NCBI GenBank assembly: GCA_045128275.1
Contig: JBGVRH010000079.1
Span: 1 to 43,253, forward strand
Source of the DNA: CAMEON01 sp045128275
Lineage (GTDB): Bacteria; Bacillota; Clostridia; Oscillospirales; CAG-272
DNA length: 43,253 nucleotides
Direction: 5' to 3'
Position numbers and translations under genes: made by a program. This document shows, one piece after another, positions 1 through 8,789 of the stretch (positions within the stretch are counted from its first letter, which is position 1; each line of letters opens with the position of its first letter). Below the pieces are notes generated by a model, which was given only the letters and a program-made list of their open reading frames with translations, did not search any database and was not told the DNA's origin.

Positions 1-2
1 CC

Positions 3-2774
3 CTGTCCGACCGGATCGGTAAGCGGAAAATGATCATCTGCGGCGGATATCTGGTGTGGGGCGTCAGCATTCTGTCCTTCTGCCTGCTTCGGGTGGAGGT
101 GATCGAGGCGGTATTCCCCATGACCGCCAACGCTATGGCTCTGGGTGTGTCTCTGGTCATCATTCTCGACTGTGTGATGACCTTCTTCGGCTCCAGTGCC
201 AACGATGCGGCCTTTAATGCCTGGGTCACCGACTCCACCGACCAGACCAACCGGGGCGCGGTGGAAGGAATCAACTCCATGATGCCTCTGGTGGCGATTC
301 TGGTGGTGTTCGGCGGCTTCATGGGCTTCGATCTGAACAAATCCGAAAGCTGGACGGCGGTATTTGCCATCATCGGTTTTGTGGTGATCGGTGTGGGTGT
401 GGCAGGCATGTTCCTCATTGACGAAGCGCCCATCCAGCCCACCAAAACCGGCTACTTTGAGAATCTGCGCTACGGCTTCCGGCCCTCCACTGCCAGGGAG
501 AACAAACAGCTCTACATCATGCTCATCGTTTTCTCTCTGTTCAATATCTCCATTCAGACCTATATGCCCTATCTGATCCTCTACTACGAGGTGAGTCTGG
601 GTATGGCGAATTATGTGCTGATCATGGCTCCGGCCATCATTCTGGCGGCAATCGTCACCGCCTTCTGGGGTCGGGTGTACGATAAGAAGGGCTTCAAATT
701 CGCCGCCCTGATTGCGCTGGCATCCCTGAATGTGGGCTACATCGTGCTGTATTTCACCCGGACCACCATCCCCGTGTTTCTGGGCAGTCTGCTGATGATG
801 TGCGGCTATCTGTCCGGCATGGCGGTGTTCGGTGCCTATGTCCGTGATTTCACCCCCGAGGGCAAGTCCGGACAGTTCCAGGGACTGCGGATTTTTGCAC
901 AGGTTCTGATTCCTGGTGTCATTGGTCCTGCCATTGGTGCGGCAGTTCTGTCCGGCGCGGAGGAGATCGTCAACTCCGACGGCACCACCAGCTTTATCCC
1001 CAACGCGAACATCTTTGCCGCCGCTCTGACGGTGGGTCTGGCGGTGACGGTTCTGGTACTCATTGTGAAATCCAAGCGGCCTCCCAGAATCGTTCAGCTG
1101 GAGACTCCCTGGATGGACCAGCCTGAGATTCCCTGGAACGAGTACCCCAGACCTCAGCTGGTGCGTGACAGCTTCCTGTGCCTCAACGGCAAGTGGAACA
1201 TCGACTGCAACGAGGAGAGCTGGGGCCAGATTCTGGTGCCCTATCCTCCGGAGAGTGTGCTGTCCGGCGTGGGAAAACAGCTGAAAGAGGGGGATGTGCT
1301 CACCTACGAGCGGACCTTCACCCTGCCGGAGGGTTTCCGGAAAGACCGGGTGATCCTCCACTTCGGTGCGGTGGATCAGGAGTGTCAGGTATATGTGAAC
1401 GGCGCCTGCGTGGGCGGCCATGTGGGCGGTTATCTGCCCTTCTCCTTCGACATCACCGATATGCTGGAGGATGGTGAGAACCACATCCGTGTGGAGGTGC
1501 GGGATGACCTGAACCACGATCTGCCCTGGGGCAAGCAGAGCCGGAACCGGGGCGGTATGTGGTACACCCCCGTATCCGGCATCTGGCAGACCGTGTGGCT
1601 GGAATCGGTGCCGGAGAATTACATCCGGGGTCTGAAGATCACCACGAACATGACCTCTGCCACCATCGTCATCAAGGGCGGCACCGACCATATGTACTTG
1701 AACTGCGACGGCAAGCGCTACGCCATCACCGGCAACACCATTACCATCCGGCCGGAGAATCCCAGGCTGTGGAGCCCGGAAAATCCGTATCTGTACCGGT
1801 TTACCCTCACCGCCGGAGAAGACGAGGTGAAGGGCTACTTTGCCCTGCGCTCCATCGGGAGCGAAGTGGTGGCGGGCAAGCCCCGGCTTCTGCTCAACGG
1901 CAAGCCCTATTTCTTCCACGGACTGCTGGATCAGGGTTATTACCCGGACGGTATTTTCCTGCCCGGTTCTCCTGAGGGCTTCACCTGGGACGTCAGGACC
2001 ATGAAGGATCTGGGCTTCAATATGCTCCGCAAGCACATCAAGGTGGAGCCGGAGCGGTTCTACTATGACTGCGACCGGCTGGGCATGATTGTGTTCCAGG
2101 ATCTGGTGAACAGCGGCGATTACTACTACATGAGAGACACCGCCCTGCCCACCGTGGGCTTTAAAAAGGATACCTATCATCCCGCCCCCAGCGAGGAGCG
2201 GAAGACCTTCTTCATCGAGCACGGCGAGGGCATCACCACCCATCTGCGGAACCATCCCTGTGTGTTGCTGTACACCCTGTTCAACGAGGGCTGGGGCCAG
2301 CACAACACCCAGGAGCTGTACGAACACTTCAAGAGCTTCGCTCCCGACCGGATCTGGAACGCCGCCTCCGGCTGGTTCAAGAATTCTGACAGCGATTTCC
2401 AGAGCGAGCACATCTACTTCGGCTCTCTGGAGATGAAGCCCAAGGGCAGGAAGCCTCTGGCTCTGACGGAATTCGGCGGCTACTCCTGGCCCATGGAGGG
2501 ACACCGGTTCAATCTGGACGAGGAGTACGGCTACCAGAAATACACCAACTCCCACGACCTTCAGGCCGGACTGTCCAGACTCTACCGGGAGGACATTCTG
2601 CCCCAGATCGGGAGCAAGGGCCTGTGCCTGACGGTGCTGACCCAGGTATCCGACGTGGAGGACGAGACCAACGGCCTGCTCTCCTACGATCGTAAGGTCT
2701 TGAAGGTAGATCCTGACCGCATGAGGGTCATTGCCGATGCCATCCATACCGCCATGAGATCCCCCCAAGCATGA
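3..2774 (+). CDS. MFS/GPH-type sugar transporter fused to GH2 glycosidase (5' end outside window)
   Basis: One uninterrupted reading frame joins a membrane transporter to a glycosidase. It is open from the left edge: LSDRIGKRK, the MFS loop 2-3 signature, precedes the first Met at 30, so the gene starts upstream. Numbering from that Met, about ten hydrophobic segments span residues 1-345, which leaves two helices outside the window. A short basic linker (KSKRPPRIVQ) leads into EYPRPQLVRDSFLCLNGKW, a typical GH2 N-terminus lacking its own Met. Jelly-roll, Ig-like and TIM-barrel domains follow to about residue 900. The acid/base is likely Glu753 (LFNEGWGQ) and the nucleophile Glu814 (LTEFGG). 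Topology puts the enzyme in the cytoplasm, cleaving a beta-glycoside as it is imported (inference). The stop overlaps an ATG at 2771. GH2 specificity (galactosidase, glucuronidase, other) cannot be read from sequence alone. Confidence 0.9.
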   Translation: MSDRIGKRKMIICGGYLVWGVSILSFCLLRVEVIEAVFPMTANAMALGVSLVIILDCVMTFFGSSANDAAFNAWVTDSTDQTNRGAVEGINSMMPLVAILVVFGGFMGFDLNKSESWTAVFAIIGFVVIGVGVAGMFLIDEAPIQPTKTGYFENLRYGFRPSTARENKQLYIMLIVFSLFNISIQTYMPYLILYYEVSLGMANYVLIMAPAIILAAIVTAFWGRVYDKKGFKFAALIALASLNVGYIVLYFTRTTIPVFLGSLLMMCGYLSGMAVFGAYVRDFTPEGKSGQFQGLRIFAQVLIPGVIGPAIGAAVLSGAEEIVNSDGTTSFIPNANIFAAALTVGLAVTVLVLIVKSKRPPRIVQLETPWMDQPEIPWNEYPRPQLVRDSFLCLNGKWNIDCNEESWGQILVPYPPESVLSGVGKQLKEGDVLTYERTFTLPEGFRKDRVILHFGAVDQECQVYVNGACVGGHVGGYLPFSFDITDMLEDGENHIRVEVRDDLNHDLPWGKQSRNRGGMWYTPVSGIWQTVWLESVPENYIRGLKITTNMTSATIVIKGGTDHMYLNCDGKRYAITGNTITIRPENPRLWSPENPYLYRFTLTAGEDEVKGYFALRSIGSEVVAGKPRLLLNGKPYFFHGLLDQGYYPDGIFLPGSPEGFTWDVRTMKDLGFNMLRKHIKVEPERFYYDCDRLGMIVFQDLVNSGDYYYMRDTALPTVGFKKDTYHPAPSEERKTFFIEHGEGITTHLRNHPCVLLYTLFNEGWGQHNTQELYEHFKSFAPDRIWNAASGWFKNSDSDFQSEHIYFGSLEMKPKGRKPLALTEFGGYSWPMEGHRFNLDEEYGYQKYTNSHDLQAGLSRLYREDILPQIGSKGLCLTVLTQVSDVEDETNGLLSYDRKVLKVDPDRMRVIADAIHTAMRSPQA

Positions 2775-2788
2775 AAGGAACCAACGCC

Positions 2789-5700
2789 ATGAAGACAACC
2801 AAGACTTTTCTCCGCCTCCTCTCCGCCGCCTTGGCCGCTCTCCTATGCGGCAGTATTGCCGCCCCCCTCGCCGCCTATGCCGACGGCAGCGGCGAAGTCA
2901 TGACCGAGATCATTGTCAACGACAGCGACACGGGCAGCGGCCGCTTCCAATTCGAGTTCAACGGCGCGTGGATCCATGAGGGCGGCTACCCCGACCGCTT
3001 CGTGGGGGGTGACGAGCATTGGACGACCACCAACTCCTTCGGAAGCAATTACCCCTCCGTAACCCTCCGCTTCTCCGGCACCAAGGTGGCCCTCTACGGC
3101 CATAAGGTGGCCGACAGCCCCTTCGTCCGCATCACGCTGGACGGTCAGGATATGGGCACCGTAGACCTGTATCACCCCACCCGCGTGGAGAAGGTGCTTC
3201 TGTATGAATCCGATACCCTCCCCGACGGGGATCACGTCATCACCCTGCAGGTGCTGGCCGACAAGAACCCCGCCGCGGGTGGCACCCATGAGGTGAGCAT
3301 CGACTACGCCGTAATCACTACGAAAAAGGAGGCCGCCGCCATGAAAAACGTCACCGTCAACGATAGCGAAACAGGCAACGGTATGTTCAAGTTCGACTTC
3401 GCAGGCAAATGGGTACACGAGGGCGGCTACCCCAACCGCTTTGAGGGGGGCGACGAGCATTGGACCACCACCGCCCAGTTCGGCTCGGACTATCCCTCCG
3501 TCACCTTCCGCTTCGTGGGCACCCGCGTAGCCCTCTACGGCCACAAGGTTCCCGACAGCCCCTTCGCCCGCATCACCATTGACGGCAAGGATCTGGGCAC
3601 GGTGGATCTCTACCATCCCTCCCGCGTGGAGAGAGTCCTGCTCTACGAGAGCCCCGAGCTTCCCAACGGGGAGCATAGCATCACCATGCAGCTGTTGGCC
3701 GACAAGAACCCCGCCGCGGGTGGTGCCCACGAGGCCAGCATTGACTACGCCGTGGTCACCACCGCCGCCGACTTACCCGCTACAGGTGTGCGCCCCGCCA
3801 AGGATCAGGTCACCCTGGAGGCGGGCATGACCTATCCCTTGACCTATTCCATCCTCCCCGACTACGCCACCCTGATCCCCGAGATCACCTTCTCCTCCTC
3901 CGACGAGGCCGTGGCAACGGTGGACGGCGCGGGTATGGTCACCGCCAAATCCGTGGGTAAGGCGACCGTCACCCTCGCCGCCAAGGACAACAGCTTCAAG
4001 GCCACCGTGGCCGTCACCGTCCGCGAGCCTGTGGCGGGGGATCTCACCGCCGTAGCGGGGGACACCAACGTCCATACCAAGCAGGAGGACTACTACGCCG
4101 CCTTTGACAAGATCACGGGTAAGGAGCCCACCAAGCTGTCCGCCACCGCGTGGCTGTCCGATACCACCGCCGCCAAGCTGGATCTCCTCACCACGGGCAA
4201 GGCCCTCACAAACGTCCGCGTCACCGTGGGCGAGATGAAGAATTCCCACGGCGACGTTCTGGACGGCACCGTCACCCCCTACTTCATCAAGACCGTGCTG
4301 GCCCACGATACGGGCAAGTACGTCCCCGACGTACTGTACACCACGGGCGCGTTCGATCTCCCCGCCGCCTCCGTGGCCTCGGTCTGGCTGACGGTGGAGA
4401 CCACCGCGAATGCCCTGCCCGGTGTCTATACGGGTGAAATCACAGTCACCGCCGACGGGCTGGATACCCCCGAGACCCTGACCCTGTCGGTGGAGGTCAT
4501 CGGCCTCGCCCGTCCCGAGGGGGATATCCCCTTTGAGATCTGGCAGTACCCCTACTCCTCCAACCGCTACTACTCGGGCAAGACCACCGAGGAATACTTC
4601 GGAAAGACCGCCGAGGATCTGTGGCACATCCACCTGAACCCCGCCTATGAGGCAGGGCTGGTCTCCCAGATTGAGATCTACAAGAAGGCAGGCGGTACCT
4701 CGGTCACCGTCACGGTCACCGAGGATCCCTGGAATTCCCAGACCCCCGATCCCTACCCCTCCATGGTGAAGTGGACCCAGAAAAAGGACGGCTCCTTCGC
4801 CTTCGACTACACCGACTTCGACTACTTCGTAGAGCTGAACGAAAAGCACGGTGTCACGGGGAACATCATGGTCTTCTCCATGGCCGACTGGGCGAGCCGC
4901 ATCACCTACTACAGCGAGCGGCAGGGCAAGGTGGTCTCCGAGAGCCTCACCCCCGGCTCCCAGCGCTACAGAAAGGTCTGGTCGGAGTTCCTCACCGATT
5001 TCATGGCCCATACCAAGGAGAAGGGCTGGTTTGACCGCGTGTACATGGCCATGGACGAGCGCCCCGCCGACGTGGTGGAGGCCACCCTGGACACCGTGGA
5101 GCTGGTGAAGGACGAGAACGGCAAGAGCTTCAAGACCGCGCTGGCCGTATTCACCTTTGACACCGAGTACCTCTTTGACCGCGTGACCAACCTCTCCCTC
5201 GCCTTCGCCATGACCCCCTCCCGCTTGAACACCATCACCGAGCATCGCCGCCGTCTGGGACTGGAGACTACCCTCTACACCTGCGGTGCCCAGAACTCCG
5301 CCCTGTCCAATCCTCCCATTGAGGGCGTGTACACCCTGTGGTACATCCAGCAGAGAGGCGCCGACGGCTTCCTGCGCTGGGCGTTGGACTCCTTCAACGC
5401 CGATCCTCTGAACACCACCGAGCATCGCCTGTTCGCCGCCGGCGACATCTACATGATCTACCCCGACGTCAAGAGCGCCGAGGCTCCCACCGCCCACACC
5501 TCCGTCCGCTTTGAGAAGCTGGCCGAGGGTGTCCGCGACATCGCCAAGTACCGCTGGCTGGTGGAGAACTATCCCGCCTGTGAGAGCATCCTCACCCGCG
5601 CGCTGAAGAACATCGGCGGCGATCTCAATGCCACCGTAACCAAGGCGCAGACCGAGGTCAATAACGCGGGCCGTGAGGCCGCCGTCGCGGAGCTGATCAA

Positions 5701-6064
5701 GACCGCCGAGGCCTCCGCATACGCCGCTGACGAGGCTCTGACCGCCGCCGTAGCGTCCGCCAAGGCCGTCATGGGTAAGTCCTCCCCCACCGACAGCGAG
5801 CTGACCGAGGCCGCCTACGCCATCGCCAAGGCGCTCCGCGATCTGTCTTCCCCTGAGGAGACCACCCACGACACCGAGGCCCCCACGGATCCCGCCGATT
5901 CCGCCCCTACGGGTGACGTCACCGCCGCCCCCGACGCCGCGACCGATCCCACCGAGACCGACGCGCCCGCAAAGAAGGGCTGCCGCTCGGCTCTGGGCAT
6001 GGGCGCCGCCGTAACCGCCTCCGCCATGGCCGCCGTGGTCATGAAAAAGAAAAAAGAGGATTGA
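2789..6064 (+). CDS. Secreted GH123/DUF4091-like protein with tandem binding domains, Ig domain and Cys-type C-terminal anchor
   Basis: 1091 aa. I place the start at ATG 2789, not 2771, because AAAGGA at 2774-2779 is correctly spaced for it and a clean signal peptide (MKTTKTFLRLLSAALAALL...AYA) begins there. Two copies of a 147-aa beta-rich module follow (starting VNDSDTGSG and VNDSETGNG), then a BIG2-type Ig domain (ITFSSSDEAVATVDGAGMVTA). Next is a catalytic-like region resembling DUF4091/GH123. GH123 enzymes use an adjacent Asp-Glu pair, and Asp756-Glu757 (YMAMDERPADV) fits. An Ala-rich FIVAR-like helical segment and a Thr/Asp/Pro linker precede KKGCRSALGM, a hydrophobic stretch and KKKKED. 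GH123 members release beta-GalNAc, but the substrate here is unproven. It sits directly behind the transporter-GH2 gene and probably shares its transcript. Confidence 0.82.
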   Translation: MKTTKTFLRLLSAALAALLCGSIAAPLAAYADGSGEVMTEIIVNDSDTGSGRFQFEFNGAWIHEGGYPDRFVGGDEHWTTTNSFGSNYPSVTLRFSGTKVALYGHKVADSPFVRITLDGQDMGTVDLYHPTRVEKVLLYESDTLPDGDHVITLQVLADKNPAAGGTHEVSIDYAVITTKKEAAAMKNVTVNDSETGNGMFKFDFAGKWVHEGGYPNRFEGGDEHWTTTAQFGSDYPSVTFRFVGTRVALYGHKVPDSPFARITIDGKDLGTVDLYHPSRVERVLLYESPELPNGEHSITMQLLADKNPAAGGAHEASIDYAVVTTAADLPATGVRPAKDQVTLEAGMTYPLTYSILPDYATLIPEITFSSSDEAVATVDGAGMVTAKSVGKATVTLAAKDNSFKATVAVTVREPVAGDLTAVAGDTNVHTKQEDYYAAFDKITGKEPTKLSATAWLSDTTAAKLDLLTTGKALTNVRVTVGEMKNSHGDVLDGTVTPYFIKTVLAHDTGKYVPDVLYTTGAFDLPAASVASVWLTVETTANALPGVYTGEITVTADGLDTPETLTLSVEVIGLARPEGDIPFEIWQYPYSSNRYYSGKTTEEYFGKTAEDLWHIHLNPAYEAGLVSQIEIYKKAGGTSVTVTVTEDPWNSQTPDPYPSMVKWTQKKDGSFAFDYTDFDYFVELNEKHGVTGNIMVFSMADWASRITYYSERQGKVVSESLTPGSQRYRKVWSEFLTDFMAHTKEKGWFDRVYMAMDERPADVVEATLDTVELVKDENGKSFKTALAVFTFDTEYLFDRVTNLSLAFAMTPSRLNTITEHRRRLGLETTLYTCGAQNSALSNPPIEGVYTLWYIQQRGADGFLRWALDSFNADPLNTTEHRLFAAGDIYMIYPDVKSAEAPTAHTSVRFEKLAEGVRDIAKYRWLVENYPACESILTRALKNIGGDLNATVTKAQTEVNNAGREAAVAELIKTAEASAYAADEALTAAVASAKAVMGKSSPTDSELTEAAYAIAKALRDLSSPEETTHDTEAPTDPADSAPTGDVTAAPDAATDPTETDAPAKKGCRSALGMGAAVTASAMAAVVMKKKKED
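2909..3761 (+). repeat. Tandem 441-nt intragenic repeat (two copies)
   Basis: Two consecutive copies of a 147-codon unit encode the binding-like modules of the GH123-like protein. Landmarks such as GTCAAC at 2915 and 3356 recur with a 441-nt period. Shared protein blocks include GGDEHWTTT, VALYGHKV, DLYHP and ADKNPAAGG. The copies differ at scattered positions, so this is an old duplication and not an assembly artefact. Confidence 0.85.
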
Positions 6065-6079
6065 TTCCTCCCGTAAAGC

Positions 6080-6106
6080 ATCCCCCGCGACACCGTCGCG
6101 GGGGGA
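6080..6106 (+). terminator. GC-rich hairpin after the GH123-like gene
   Basis: ATCCCCCGCGAC and GTCGCGGGGGGAT form a stem of about 12 bp around a 3-nt loop just behind the stop codon. No T-run follows, so it may be a weak or factor-assisted terminator, or a 3' end stabiliser. Confidence 0.55.
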
Positions 6107-6125
6107 TATACGGCACATCCCTCTC

Positions 6126-6154
6126 TTGACAGGCACCGCGGGGTGTGCTATAAT
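6126..6154 (+). promoter_or_regulatory. Consensus sigma-A promoter of the MBL-fold gene
   Basis: TTGACA at 6126-6131, a 17-nt spacer ending in TGC, and TATAAT at 6149-6154: a perfect -35, a perfect -10 and an extended -10. The start codon is at 6183 behind AAGGAG, giving a leader of about 20 nt. Confidence 0.92.
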
Positions 6155-6182
6155 CAAGTCAGACACCACCAAGGAGCCAATC

Positions 6183-6971
6183 ATGACCATCACCTCCCTT
6201 TTGGAAAACACGACCACCCGCGCGGGTATCGCCGCCGAGCATGGGCTGTCCCTCTACATCGAGACCGCCACCCGCCGCATCCTCTTCGATATGGGGCAGA
6301 CCGACCTGTTCGCCCGCAACGCCGAGGCCTTGGGCATCGACCTGTCGCGGGTGGATCTCGCCATCCTTTCCCACGGTCATTACGATCACGGCGGAGGACT
6401 GGCCACCTTCCTGGAGATCAACGAGACCGCTCCCGTCTACCTCACCGAGGCCGCCTTTCTCCCCCACTACAATGGCACGCAGAAATACATCGGGCTGGAC
6501 ACCTCCCTGCAAGGGCATCCCCGTCTCCGTGTGGTCAGCGGTGACCTGTCCTTGGGGAATGGGCTGACCCTGCTGACCCCCAACGGGAGAACGCGCAACC
6601 ACTCTCTCGGCAGCTTCGGACTCACCGAGCGGGTGGGGGACACCTTCCTCCCCGACGATTTCCGCCACGAGCAGTATCTGCTCATTGAGGAGCCCCTCTC
6701 CGAGGCGGGACGGAGAGTTCTCATCAGCGGCTGCTCCCACGCGGGGATCCAGGATATTGTGGAGTGGTTCTCCCCCGACGTATTGGTCGGCGGGTTCCAC
6801 GTGTCCAAGATGGCACTTGGGGCGGAGCTGACCGCCCTGGGGGAGGCTCTGGCCGCTCATAGTACGGACTATTACACCTGCCATTGTACGGGTGTCGAGC
6901 AGTACGCTTTCCTGCGGGGGAGGATGCCGAGGCTACGCTATCTGGCGGGCGGGGAGACCGTTCAGATATGA
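6183..6971 (+). CDS. MBL-fold metallohydrolase
   Basis: 262 aa. The start is ATG 6183 behind AAGGAG; an upstream TTG start lies inside the promoter and is rejected. The metal-binding signature HxHxDH is at residues 64-69 (SHGHYDHGGG), with further candidate ligands in SGCSHAGI and near the C-terminus (CHCTG). The overall pattern resembles the subgroup annotated as dihydropterin-ribofuranosyl-aminobenzene phosphate synthase-like MBL proteins, whose true substrates are mostly unknown. It is cytoplasmic, with no signal peptide. It is a single-gene unit with its own promoter, and a terminator follows at 7185-7217. The reaction should be read only as hydrolase/metalloenzyme. Confidence 0.88.
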   Translation: MTITSLLENTTTRAGIAAEHGLSLYIETATRRILFDMGQTDLFARNAEALGIDLSRVDLAILSHGHYDHGGGLATFLEINETAPVYLTEAAFLPHYNGTQKYIGLDTSLQGHPRLRVVSGDLSLGNGLTLLTPNGRTRNHSLGSFGLTERVGDTFLPDDFRHEQYLLIEEPLSEAGRRVLISGCSHAGIQDIVEWFSPDVLVGGFHVSKMALGAELTALGEALAAHSTDYYTCHCTGVEQYAFLRGRMPRLRYLAGGETVQI

Positions 6972-7184
6972 GTTAAGATCGCCTGCGGCGAGTTTACCGG
7001 TATGAAAGACTACGTCGTGTTATGGTGTGCTTTGGGCACCGTTGGAAAGAAACGGAAAAAGGCCGCTCCGAGTAGGGCAATACCTTTAAGTTATGCCTCC
7101 CCCTGTGGGGGAGACGGCACACCGGAGGTGTGAGGGAGAGGGTATTTCAAACGGTATTTCCCCTATCACCTGCCTGCGGCGGGA
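6972..7184. repeat. Intergenic stretch with REP-like palindromes
   Basis: No gene seen. Palindromes include TCGCC-TGC-GGCGA at about 6979-6991, CTCCCCC-TGT-GGGGGAG at about 7099-7115, and GGCACACC-GGA-GGTGTG just after it. The last two together resemble the short extragenic palindromes common between genes of gut Clostridia. Whether other copies exist in this genome cannot be seen from the window. Confidence 0.5.
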
Positions 7185-7217
7185 GCTCTCCCCAAGGGAG
7201 AGCCTTTTCTATTTTTT
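7185..7217 (+). terminator. Rho-independent terminator, plus strand
   Basis: GCTCTCCC and GGGAGAGC form an 8-bp stem around CAA, followed by CTTTTCTATTTTTT. It is the likely 3' end of the MBL-fold transcript. From here to 7349 there is no gene and no further structure I could identify. Confidence 0.75.
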
Positions 7218-7349
7218 ATCTTCGTGTGTTGCCGGGTGGGGCAGTCCTTTTCGTGTGCTAAATTTGGGCTATTGGTGCGTTCACTTCCCTGTGGCTTCTG
7301 TTCTTGATTAGAGCACACTCATCCACCCCAAGTCTTTCCCCATTCCATA

Positions 7350-7386
7350 GAAAAAGCAGGAACGGCTCATCCACCGTTCCTGCTTT
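7350..7386 (-). terminator. Terminator of the RiPP-like operon
   Basis: On the minus strand, AAAGCAGGAACGG pairs with CCGTTCCTGCTTT across an 8-nt loop, followed by a run of five T. It lies about 20 nt after the PqqD-like stop and closes the operon. Confidence 0.9.
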
Positions 7387-7405
7387 CGGGGTATTTTCCT
7401 GGCCC

Positions 7406-7672
7406 TCAATCCTCCAAAAGTCCCATATCCTTCAGCTTTTTGATCAAAGCATCCACATCAGCGCGAACCATTTCAGCGTCCACCTCATACTCTCGGCTGA
7501 TGATCGCGACAATCTCTTCAGGGGATTTTTCCTCCACCAGCATATCCCAGATCTCGGCGCCCGTAGGTGTCAGCACAAACAGGCCGTTATGCTCCTTGGC
7601 CGAATCATGAACAGGAATCAAAATATCATCTCCCGCTACGTTGCGGCGGATTACGTTCTTATTGGTCTTCAT
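7406..7672 (-). CDS. PqqD-like RiPP recognition protein
   Basis: 88 aa. The motifs LTPTGAEIWDMLVEEKSPEEIV and the acidic helical C-terminus (ADVDALIKKLKDMGLLED) are typical of PqqD/RRE-fold proteins, which bind a precursor leader peptide and present it to a radical SAM maturase. It is the last gene of the operon. Its ATG lies inside the end of the radical SAM gene (14-bp overlap), with AAAGGAG 7 nt upstream, so translation is probably coupled. Cytoplasmic. A stand-alone PqqD next to a SPASM radical SAM protein is a standard RiPP arrangement. Family assignment is firm; the peptide it binds is inferred to be the product of 10342-10590. Confidence 0.85.
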   Translation of the reverse strand: MKTNKNVIRRNVAGDDILIPVHDSAKEHNGLFVLTPTGAEIWDMLVEEKSPEEIVAIISREYEVDAEMVRADVDALIKKLKDMGLLED

Positions 7673-8789
7673 GGTTTATCTCCTTTTGCAGATATTTATC
7701 AGCCGTTAATCGGTGGAGCTCATGAGTCATGCGACAAATGTACGAGGGACGCTTTGTAAGGTCGCCCGTTTCACAGAAGGCGGAGGCGGCACAGACCGTG
7801 CAACGTTTCTTCTCCGGGCAATCGGTGCAAGCGGCGGGCATACGCAGGGCATTGCGGAACTCTCGCACGGATTCCCAAGCCTTTGCAAAGCCCATCTCAC
7901 GTATGGAATAGCCTTCGTTGGAAAACATTCCGCATGGAAGCATCCGTCCGTCCCAGGTTACCCAGAAAGCGGAGGATCCTGCACGGCAGGTCACATGCTC
8001 ACCCTGCCCATCCACACAGTCATCCATCAGATCCATGGGCATTTCGCCATAGCAATACGCCGCCAGCTGCTCGGGGCCCAAATACTGCTCACGGCATTTC
8101 AGCTGGTATGCCGCGGCCTCCTCGGGAGAGAAGCGGTGGGTACTGTCTCCGAACTGTTCGCCGTTGTTGCGAACCGGAGGGAACATATACGCCGTGGATT
8201 TAACCGCAAGATCCATGTCAAAGCAGATCCGAAAAATCTCTTCCACGTCCTCTGCGTTATATGGGGTGATGGACGCGTTGACACGTACCTGCAGGCCTGC
8301 ATCCTTCATTTTGCGTAAGTTCTCTACAACCTTTCCAAAGGCAGGACGGCCGCACAGGCGGCGGTAGGTATCGTCGCTTCCTCCGTACAGAGTCACATTG
8401 ATGCGCAAGGGAGGATCCTTACTCAGGAAATCGATCATATCGTCGTCCATCAGAGCCGCGTTGGTATTGATTTGCATCAGAAGTCCCATCTGCTTCATTC
8501 CCGCGTAGATCTCCTTGAAATCCTTACGGATCAACGGCTCTCCACCCGTTAAAAGGACCAGCAGCATGCCTCTGTTTCGTGCTTCCTCTGCCATCTGCAA
8601 CCACTCCTGGGCAGTTAAGGCATCCGGTCGGCTATTATCGTGGACATAGCACATTTTGCAGTCAAAATTACACCGCGTCGTCAGTTCAAAGGTTCCTGAC
8701 AAGGGAATGCCGAGAGCGGAGGCTTTGGCATGCATGTAGCGACTCCAAACAGGCTCAATTTCCTCGTAATTTTTACTCTTTTCACTCAT
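7659..8789 (-). CDS. Radical SAM/SPASM peptide-modifying enzyme
   Basis: 376 aa. The radical SAM cluster motif CxxxCxxC is Cys40, Cys44, Cys47 (RCNFDCKMC), with LTGGEPLIRKD as the SAM-binding GGEP motif. The C-terminal SPASM-type region is Cys-rich: CRAGSSAFWVTWDGRMLPCG, then CTDCPEKKRCTVC and a last cluster ending in SYIC. These would hold auxiliary Fe-S clusters. Such proteins install thioether, C-C or epimerised residues in ribosomal peptides. The start overlaps the kinase stop as ATGA, and the 3' end overlaps the PqqD-like gene. The likely substrate is the small Cys-containing peptide upstream (inference). The exact modification cannot be told from the sequence. Confidence 0.9.
   Translation of the reverse strand: MSEKSKNYEEIEPVWSRYMHAKASALGIPLSGTFELTTRCNFDCKMCYVHDNSRPDALTAQEWLQMAEEARNRGMLLVLLTGGEPLIRKDFKEIYAGMKQMGLLMQINTNAALMDDDMIDFLSKDPPLRINVTLYGGSDDTYRRLCGRPAFGKVVENLRKMKDAGLQVRVNASITPYNAEDVEEIFRICFDMDLAVKSTAYMFPPVRNNGEQFGDSTHRFSPEEAAAYQLKCREQYLGPEQLAAYCYGEMPMDLMDDCVDGQGEHVTCRAGSSAFWVTWDGRMLPCGMFSNEGYSIREMGFAKAWESVREFRNALRMPAACTDCPEKKRCTVCAASAFCETGDLTKRPSYICRMTHELHRLTADKYLQKEINHEDQ

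Noticed and set aside
3773..6217. An 814-codon minus-strand open frame opposite the GH123-like gene
   Set aside because: Gly/Val/His-rich shadow frame without family motifs; it also runs through the consensus promoter at 6126-6154.
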